Assembly: GCA_030041355.1 (NCBI GenBank)
Contig: JASHNZ010000036.1
Span: forward strand, 62,001-126,000
Length of the DNA stretch: 64,000 nt
Source: Nitrososphaerales archaeon
GTDB lineage: Archaea > Thermoproteota > Nitrososphaeria > Nitrososphaerales > CADDZS01
Direction of reading: 5' to 3'
A model generated the notes under the pieces. That model worked only from the letters and a program-made list of their open reading frames with translations. It was not told where the DNA came from and did not search any database. Both the position numbers and the translations under genes were made by a program. Of this stretch, positions 59,218 through 64,000 are shown piece by piece. How positions within the stretch are numbered: the stretch's first letter is position 1; each line of letters opens with the position of its first letter.

Positions 59218-59760
59218 AGAGCTAAGCCGAAAATTCGTTTCTGATAAGGCCTTCTTCGGACATCTCGAAGCTTCCATTTATGCAAAAAAGTTAACAAAAT
59301 CTTTGTTGTGTGTTCTTTTTGTTCATGTATTGGAGCCCTCGATTTTAGTGCTCAACTACGCTGGTCCTAGCTGGTCAGTTGAGCACAGAGGCCGGGTGAT
59401 ACCGAAGGGGACGCACGAGGCGTTATAGCATGTCTCGGTTGTGCTAAGGGATCTCAGCAGACGGGTCGTTGAGTTGGTAGTTGTTGTTCTGTTCACAATT
59501 TTTGGAAGTCAATGACCGTTGACTGGAAGAATCCTAGTGGCATGCATGAGCCTTCTTTGTGTTTATCCTGCTTTGTGCTGTGGTTGGAAACTTGGACAGT
59601 TTGGGGAGTGGTAATGGCTCTCTCTTTTCAAGAGGAACGTGAGAAATCACTGTGCTTGCATAAAGAAGAAATAGAGAGCCACCAGTCAATATCCTAATTC
59701 ATTACATCGCAGAGAATTCGCATTCTTTTGCAATAGAATGAGAGAGTCGTCCACATTACC
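59218..59760. other. Gene-free interval with GC-rich stem-loop
   Basis: A perfect 10-bp inverted repeat GTGCTCAACT / AGTTGAGCAC (59348-59357, 59377-59386) encloses a loop with two CTGGTC copies, and the following 80 bases are GC-richer than the surroundings. Short reading frames here lack any sign of being real. It could be a structured RNA or a transcript end. Promoter of etfB presumably lies in the last 80 bases. Confidence 0.4.
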
Positions 59761-60549
59761 TTGGTAGAGATCATTGTCTGCTTCAAGCATGTCGTGGATG
59801 AGAGTGAGCTCAAAGTGGATCGTGCAAATAATAAGATCAATTTTGAAGGCGCAAAGACCAAGATAAGCGATGACGACAAGAATGCGATTGAGGAAGCAGT
59901 AAGGCTCAAGGAAAAAAATGGCGGAACTGTGATCGGCTTATGTTTGGGTAAGGCAGACGCGAGGAAGAGTGTGAAAGAAGCTCTTGCGATGGGTTGCGAC
60001 AAGGCCCGTCTATTATCTGATCCCGCTTTTCAAGATGGAGACGCAATCAGAACCGCGTACGTACTTTCACAGGCAATCAAGAGAATTGGAAAATACGATA
60101 TCATAATCACTGCCACTGGAACAACGGATGTCTATTCAGGTATAGTAGGCCCCGCCCTTGCAGAATTTTTGGAAATACCACAAGCGACTTTCGTTTCTAA
60201 AGTAGCTCTTGCGGGAGACAAGGTGACGCTGGATAGGCTAATGGAAGAAGGCGTGGAAACCGTAGAATGCGATTTGCCTCTTTTGATTGCAGTTGCAAGA
60301 GAAATCAATCAACCCAGATTCCCTACTCTGATTCAAATTATGAGCGCAGGAAAGAAAGAGGTCGTTGAATGGAAAGCATCAGATTTAGGGATCGAAGCCT
60401 CAACAGTCGGGAAGAACGGCTCATTGGTTCAAGTCACTTCAACCCAAGTTCCAAAGTCCGCCAGAAAGAAAATACTCTTCGAAGGTTCCGCGAGTGAAAG
60501 CTCTGAGAGGCTAGCAGACGCTCTTTTGAAGGAAGGCGTGGTAAACTAG
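59761..60549 (+). CDS. etfB: Electron transfer flavoprotein, beta subunit
   Basis: A 262-residue canonical EtfB from TTG. EIIVCFKHVVDESELKVD opens it, and TATGTTDVYSGIVGPALAEF is the AMP/flavin-binding segment, in contrast to the reduced version at 7234. It pairs with EtfA to carry electrons from acyl-CoA dehydrogenases. First gene of etfB-etfA-oxidoreductase, with 1-base spacing to etfA. Confidence 0.96.
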   Translation: MVEIIVCFKHVVDESELKVDRANNKINFEGAKTKISDDDKNAIEEAVRLKEKNGGTVIGLCLGKADARKSVKEALAMGCDKARLLSDPAFQDGDAIRTAYVLSQAIKRIGKYDIIITATGTTDVYSGIVGPALAEFLEIPQATFVSKVALAGDKVTLDRLMEEGVETVECDLPLLIAVAREINQPRFPTLIQIMSAGKKEVVEWKASDLGIEASTVGKNGSLVQVTSTQVPKSARKKILFEGSASESSERLADALLKEGVVN

Positions 60550-60550
60550 A

Positions 60551-61498
60551 ATGAGGTTTCTAGTGTACTCTGAAGATATTGATGTAGAACTCGAGCTCGT
60601 CAGTGCAGCATTGAAATCGCAGGGTTCGCAAGTCTCTATCGCGCTTGTCGGAGATGAAGATCCCAAAGAGAACTCGAAAACACTTTCTGTAGCTGGCGTC
60701 TCCTCAATTTTTCAAATCCAAGACCCAGCACTGAAGGATTTTCTTGCAGAGCCTGTTACTAGCGCCTTGGAACAAATTTCACTTGAAGCTAAACCAGATT
60801 TCGTCTTGATTGGAGCGACCAAAAGAGGGAAGGAGGTTGCACCTAAACTAGCTGTAAGATTGAAACTGGGATGCATTACTGACGCGCAGAATCTGAGATT
60901 TGAGGATGGGCATGCAACAGCTGATCGGGTCGTGTGGGGAGGAAATGCTACCTCTACTGTTAGTTCGAAATCCGGGGCGGTAATCACCATAGCCCCAAAA
61001 GCTAATGAAAGAGCCGCAGGTTCCTCTCAGCCAGATGTCCGTGTTTTGAATTTCGAGACAAAAACACGGTCATCCAAAGTTGTGGGAAAAAAGGCAAAAG
61101 ATTCTGCTGAAGTAGATATCAAGAATGCCCAAGCAGTCGTATCTGCAGGCCGAGGGTTTAAGAAAAAGGAGGACTTGATATTATTGAATGATTTAGCTGG
61201 GATTTTGCATGCAGCAATTGGAGCTTCGCGGCCTCTTACGTCTGATCTAGGCTGGATGCCTGAAAGCAGGCAGGTCGGTCTTTCAGGAAGCACCGTGAAG
61301 CCCAAACTTTACGTTGCCGTCGGTATTTCTGGGCAAATTCAGCACCTTACTGGGATGAGAGATTCGAAGCTCATCGTTGCGATAAACAACGATAAGAATG
61401 CGCCCATCTTCCAGGAATGCGATTATGGGGTGGTAGGAGACCTCTATCAGGTTGTACCGGCTCTCACCAAGGCGCTCAGGGCAAAAACTGGTCGCTAG
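60551..61498 (+). CDS. etfA: Electron transfer flavoprotein, alpha subunit
   Basis: A 315-residue EtfA with an intact FAD domain in the last 120 residues: VVSAGRGFKK, AAIGASRPLTSDLGW, VGLSGSTVKP, VAVGISGQIQHLTGM and CDYGVVGDLYQVVPAL. These are the motifs lost in the divergent copy at 6352. It accepts electrons from acyl-CoA dehydrogenases through the ETF flavin and passes them to the membrane enzyme encoded next. Confidence 0.97.
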   Translation: MRFLVYSEDIDVELELVSAALKSQGSQVSIALVGDEDPKENSKTLSVAGVSSIFQIQDPALKDFLAEPVTSALEQISLEAKPDFVLIGATKRGKEVAPKLAVRLKLGCITDAQNLRFEDGHATADRVVWGGNATSTVSSKSGAVITIAPKANERAAGSSQPDVRVLNFETKTRSSKVVGKKAKDSAEVDIKNAQAVVSAGRGFKKKEDLILLNDLAGILHAAIGASRPLTSDLGWMPESRQVGLSGSTVKPKLYVAVGISGQIQHLTGMRDSKLIVAINNDKNAPIFQECDYGVVGDLYQVVPALTKALRAKTGR

Positions 61499-61500
61499 CC

Positions 61501-63342
61501 TTGGTCTTCGCGCTTTTCAGTAACACGCTAGATCTGGTCGCTTATGTTTTATCATTTGCAAGTGTTCTAGCTGTTCTTGGTGCATTTTTCTGGTGGTCTA
61601 ACAGATTAGGTGCGAAACCTCAAGCAAGCAGATTACTTCTCCTGACCAAGGAGGAAAGCGCTCGACTGCGCTCAACAGATCCTGTCTTCCTAATGCATGT
61701 CGCGATTGTCGTAGGCGTAGGAGTGTCGATTTTGATTGCCCTGTTGGATCCGTTTTGGTCCTTTTTCCCTCTGCTTCGAATTATTTTCTTAATTATCAGC
61801 CTGCCACTAATCGCTGGATTGTTTGCAGCATTTGTTTGGCGCTTGCAGCGATTTAACGAGAGTAAACAAGCTCAGAAGCTTTTGGGGACCAATTCCTCAT
61901 TCAACAATTCCTCTGCTTACTTACAACTTGTCTTGATTCTCGCCATACTATTGACCACGAGCGAGCTGGTCGTCTCATGGTTTTCAACTCTGACAAATGC
62001 TGATTTCATACTCAACATATTCAGAAACTCGCTTGTCATTCTATACTACGCCGAGCCAAGCATCAACCTCATCCAATATTTCGACAGGCCTCCTTCCATG
62101 ATCAGAGTTCCTTTCAAGCTAAGCGACGTTATGGAGGGCAAGTTGGACGCCTCAACCGTCGCTGTTGGGGTGAGCAAAATGTCCGAATTTCCTCAGTACG
62201 AGAAGCTGTCTTTTGATTCGTGCGTCGAGATCGGCGCTTGTGAATCGGCTTGCCCAGCGACCGCGGCCGGAAGACCTCTTTCTCCGCGAATATTTGTAAG
62301 AAAGGCAAGCCTTCTCGGAAGGCAAAAAGGCAAAGATCCAGATCCTTTTGAAAGCATTAAGGAAGAAGAGCTTTGGTCCTGTGTGACCTGCGGGGCCTGC
62401 GTCCAGAGTTGCCCGGTAGCTGTCAAACATCTGGATATCGTATACGACCTTCGCAGGAATCTAGTGAATACGGGAAAGCTGGACAAAGACAAATCGACGC
62501 TGTTGCAAAATCTGGTCCAGAATCAGAATCCGTACGGCTTCAACTCGAGCTCCAGAGCAGATTGGGCAAGAGATCAGGGAATCGACACAATAAGCTCGAA
62601 TCCGAATGCCGAGTATCTCTACTGGGTCGGGTGCATCTCTTCTTTTGATCAAAGAGCTCAGAGCGTCGCGAAAGCCCTCTCCAAGATAATGAAGCAGGCC
62701 GGAATATCATTTGCAATTTTAGGCAGTGAAGAAATGTGTAACGGAGATCCTGCAAGGCGTCTCGGAGAAGAAGGAAGATATCAAGAACTCGCTTATCAAA
62801 ACATTGAGCGGCTGAATAGTTACAAAGTCAGAAAGATAATTACGAGCTGTCCGCACTGTTTCAACACAATAAAAAATGAGTATCCGGCCTTTGGTGGAAA
62901 TTACGAAGTTATCTATCACAGCCAGCTTATTTCGAATCTGATTAGAGATGGAAGGATAAAGCTCTCTCAGGATAAGCTGAACGAGATTTCGGTGACTTTG
63001 CACGATGCTTGTTATGCTTCAAGGTATAATTCCATTTTTGATGAGCCGAGATCAGCTCTTTCCGCTGCAACCAAAGATCTTAGAGAGATGCATAGACGAA
63101 AAGAGAAGACCTTCTGCTGCGGTGCGGGTGGGTCTAATTACTGGTACAAGGTTCCCCAACAAAGGACGATCGCAAGCATAAGGACGGAGGAAGCATTGGG
63201 AACCGGGGCAGGAACGCTTGCCACGGAGTGTCCATTCTGTCTTTCGATGTTTGAAGATTCGATGCGGGTAAATGCGAATTCCAAGATGTCTGTGAAAGAT
63301 CTTGCCGAGATAGTTGCTGAGGAAATGCTAGCGGATTCTTAG
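61501..63342 (+). CDS. Membrane Fe-S oxidoreductase, ETF:quinone oxidoreductase type (FadF/HdrD-like)
   Basis: A 613-residue protein from the TTG at 61501, 2 bases after the etfA stop; the frame open further upstream overlaps etfA. About four or five membrane helices occupy the first 200 residues. Next come two 4Fe-4S motifs (CVEIGACESACPA, CVTCGACVQSCPV), then two CCG-type domains (SCPHCFNTI, LHDACYASRY, FCCGAGGSNYW, ECPFCLSMF), as in heterodisulfide reductase HdrD. The membrane, ferredoxin and CCG layout matches the FadF/EMO family that oxidises ETF and reduces menaquinone. It gives the electrons of beta-oxidation a route to the respiratory chain. Confidence 0.93.
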   Translation: MVFALFSNTLDLVAYVLSFASVLAVLGAFFWWSNRLGAKPQASRLLLLTKEESARLRSTDPVFLMHVAIVVGVGVSILIALLDPFWSFFPLLRIIFLIISLPLIAGLFAAFVWRLQRFNESKQAQKLLGTNSSFNNSSAYLQLVLILAILLTTSELVVSWFSTLTNADFILNIFRNSLVILYYAEPSINLIQYFDRPPSMIRVPFKLSDVMEGKLDASTVAVGVSKMSEFPQYEKLSFDSCVEIGACESACPATAAGRPLSPRIFVRKASLLGRQKGKDPDPFESIKEEELWSCVTCGACVQSCPVAVKHLDIVYDLRRNLVNTGKLDKDKSTLLQNLVQNQNPYGFNSSSRADWARDQGIDTISSNPNAEYLYWVGCISSFDQRAQSVAKALSKIMKQAGISFAILGSEEMCNGDPARRLGEEGRYQELAYQNIERLNSYKVRKIITSCPHCFNTIKNEYPAFGGNYEVIYHSQLISNLIRDGRIKLSQDKLNEISVTLHDACYASRYNSIFDEPRSALSAATKDLREMHRRKEKTFCCGAGGSNYWYKVPQQRTIASIRTEEALGTGAGTLATECPFCLSMFEDSMRVNANSKMSVKDLAEIVAEEMLADS

Positions 63343-63821
63343 CACGAAACAGTTCCGTCGTCCACTGGGATAGCTCCGATTCCATAATCTATGGGAGAAG
63401 TCGGGTTAATTCCGCCGTAGTAGTAAGTCGCACTCAGAATCACATCTTCGCCTATACTCCAATAATCAGGCAAGGGTACATAGACAGTTTCAGAGGTAAT
63501 GTTATCCTGCCTATAATATACGTATGATGACTCGTTTTCGTCCAATGTGATGGTTACAGAGAGGCTGGGTTTTGCAGTGAGGCCGGTCATTGAAACGAGA
63601 AAAAGGTTTGTTTGATTTGCATAAACGTGTAGCACGGCCCACTCAGTATAGTTCGTTGGCATGTTAGGGCAGGAAGTCGGACTCTTCGTTAGAATCACGT
63701 TTGCAGTAATAAGAAACTTTTGATTCGTTGGCGTACTAGACGAAGTTATGAGTCCAAATGCGGAGCCTATAACCAGTGAAGCCACTATTACAGCTATGGC
63801 GACCTTCTTGATCGGATCCAA
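63339..63821 (-). CDS. Secreted or membrane-anchored beta-rich protein
   Basis: A 160-residue protein. MDPIKKVAIAVIVASLVIGSAFG is a signal/anchor helix, followed by a Ser/Thr-rich linker and an Ig-like beta domain with many sequons (NYTEW, NESSY, NITSE) and two cysteines (SCPNM and a final C). Its stop overlaps the end of the membrane oxidoreductase gene by 4 bases, tail-to-tail. Function unknown; it may be another surface protein. Confidence 0.6.
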   Translation of the reverse strand: MDPIKKVAIAVIVASLVIGSAFGLITSSSTPTNQKFLITANVILTKSPTSCPNMPTNYTEWAVLHVYANQTNLFLVSMTGLTAKPSLSVTITLDENESSYVYYRQDNITSETVYVPLPDYWSIGEDVILSATYYYGGINPTSPIDYGIGAIPVDDGTVSC

Positions 63822-63866
63822 GGCCGCAGCTACTTCGCCTGAGCGTTATAAAAATGGTCAGTTCAG

Positions 63867-64000
63867 TTACTCGAAGGCCTTGCCTGAGATTATAACCTGC
63901 ATAATTTCAGACGTGCCTTCTCCGATAGTCATGAGTTTAGCGTCTCTCCAATGGCGGTGCACATCTGCTTCATCCGTGTAACCGTACCCACCGTGAATTT
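63867..64000 (-). CDS. C-terminal part of a third acyl-CoA dehydrogenase (partial)
   Basis: The frame is cut by the right edge of the window. The visible 44 residues read HGGYGYTDEADVHRHWRDAK, then MTIGEGTSEIMQ and a short end (VIISGKAFE). This is the conserved C-terminal helix bundle of acyl-CoA dehydrogenases with IGEGTSEIM at the FAD/catalytic segment. It lies near the etf operon, in the opposite direction, and should donate electrons to that ETF. Confidence 0.88.
   Translation of the reverse strand, partial: IHGGYGYTDEADVHRHWRDAKLMTIGEGTSEIMQVIISGKAFE

Noticed and set aside
59174-59697. Two short frames in the interval before etfB
   Set aside because: Their text follows the GC-rich stem region and lacks family signals; treated as non-coding.
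1-64000. CRISPR array, rRNA genes or origin of replication
   Set aside because: No regularly spaced repeats, rRNA-like stretches or Cdc6/ORB-type repeat clusters were noticed on either strand.

Overview
The window looks like a chromosomal segment of an archaeon that carries a heterotrophic fatty-acid and propionate metabolism. Archaeal signs are TATA-like elements close to starts, many TTG and GTG starts, a PHA cluster with an AbrB-domain regulator, a tandem-HTH Lrp-like regulator, a type-4 uracil-DNA glycosylase and an S2P/CBS protease. The lineage is not fixed by what I can read. A Nitrososphaeria-like (non-ammonia-oxidising) or Thermoplasmatota-like soil archaeon would fit, but this is inference. 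No rRNA, complete tRNA or CRISPR array was seen.

Layout. 0-2.5 kb: end of an unknown gene, a small zinc protein and a membrane site-2 protease. 2.3-5.3 kb: three-subunit proton-translocating transhydrogenase (pntA1-A2-B, minus strand). 5.4-12.0 kb: beta-oxidation block with two 3-hydroxyacyl-CoA dehydrogenases, an enoyl-CoA hydratase, an acyl-CoA dehydrogenase, a strongly divergent ETF-like pair and thioredoxin reductase. 12.2-18.5 kb: secreted sedolisin, then a sulfur-oxidation group (sulfite-oxidase-like enzyme, a GcvH-TusA fusion, rhodanese, ETHE1-like persulfide dioxygenase, a Cys-rich small protein). 18.7-24.3 kb: thiolase with DUF35 partner, a membrane/Tat/molybdopterin fusion protein and an acyl-CoA ligase. 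24.4-31.7 kb: DUF72, a hydrolase and a propionyl-CoA operon (biotin carboxylase, BCCP, MeaB, methylmalonyl-CoA mutase, epimerase). 32.1-43.5 kb: PHA and carboxylase region (two phasins, PhaR-like regulator, PhaJ, PhaB, second BCCP, two carboxyltransferases, thiolase-like/DUF35 pair, PhaE-PhaC). 43.5-48.9 kb: biotin ligase, LURP-like protein, regulator/AhpD-like divergent pair, second mutase large subunit. 49.0-51.9 kb: accessory insertion with a DDE transposase and three small zinc or hypothetical genes. 52.1-58.1 kb: B12-binding mutase subunit, UDG, glycosyltransferase, M24 peptidase, BtuF-like protein, acyl-CoA dehydrogenase. 58.2-64.0 kb: small secreted proteins, a canonical etfB-etfA-ETF:quinone oxidoreductase operon, and the end of another acyl-CoA dehydrogenase.

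How it works together (inference from families): acyl-CoA ligase, dehydrogenases, hydratase, hydroxyacyl-CoA dehydrogenase and thiolase degrade acyl chains. Electrons pass through ETF and the membrane Fe-S oxidoreductase to quinone. Odd-chain propionyl-CoA is carboxylated, epimerised and isomerised to succinyl-CoA. Surplus (R)-3-hydroxyacyl-CoA made by PhaB or PhaJ is polymerised by PhaEC into granules coated by phasins.

Most noteworthy: a GcvH-TusA fusion lacking the lipoyl lysine inside a sulfur-oxidation cluster; an ETF-like pair without recognisable FAD motifs; a thiolase homologue with Ser in place of the nucleophilic Cys; 10-bp phased repeats shared by both phasin promoters; a palindrome shared upstream of phaB and the carboxylase operon; and a mutase whose two subunits are separated by a transposase-bearing insertion.
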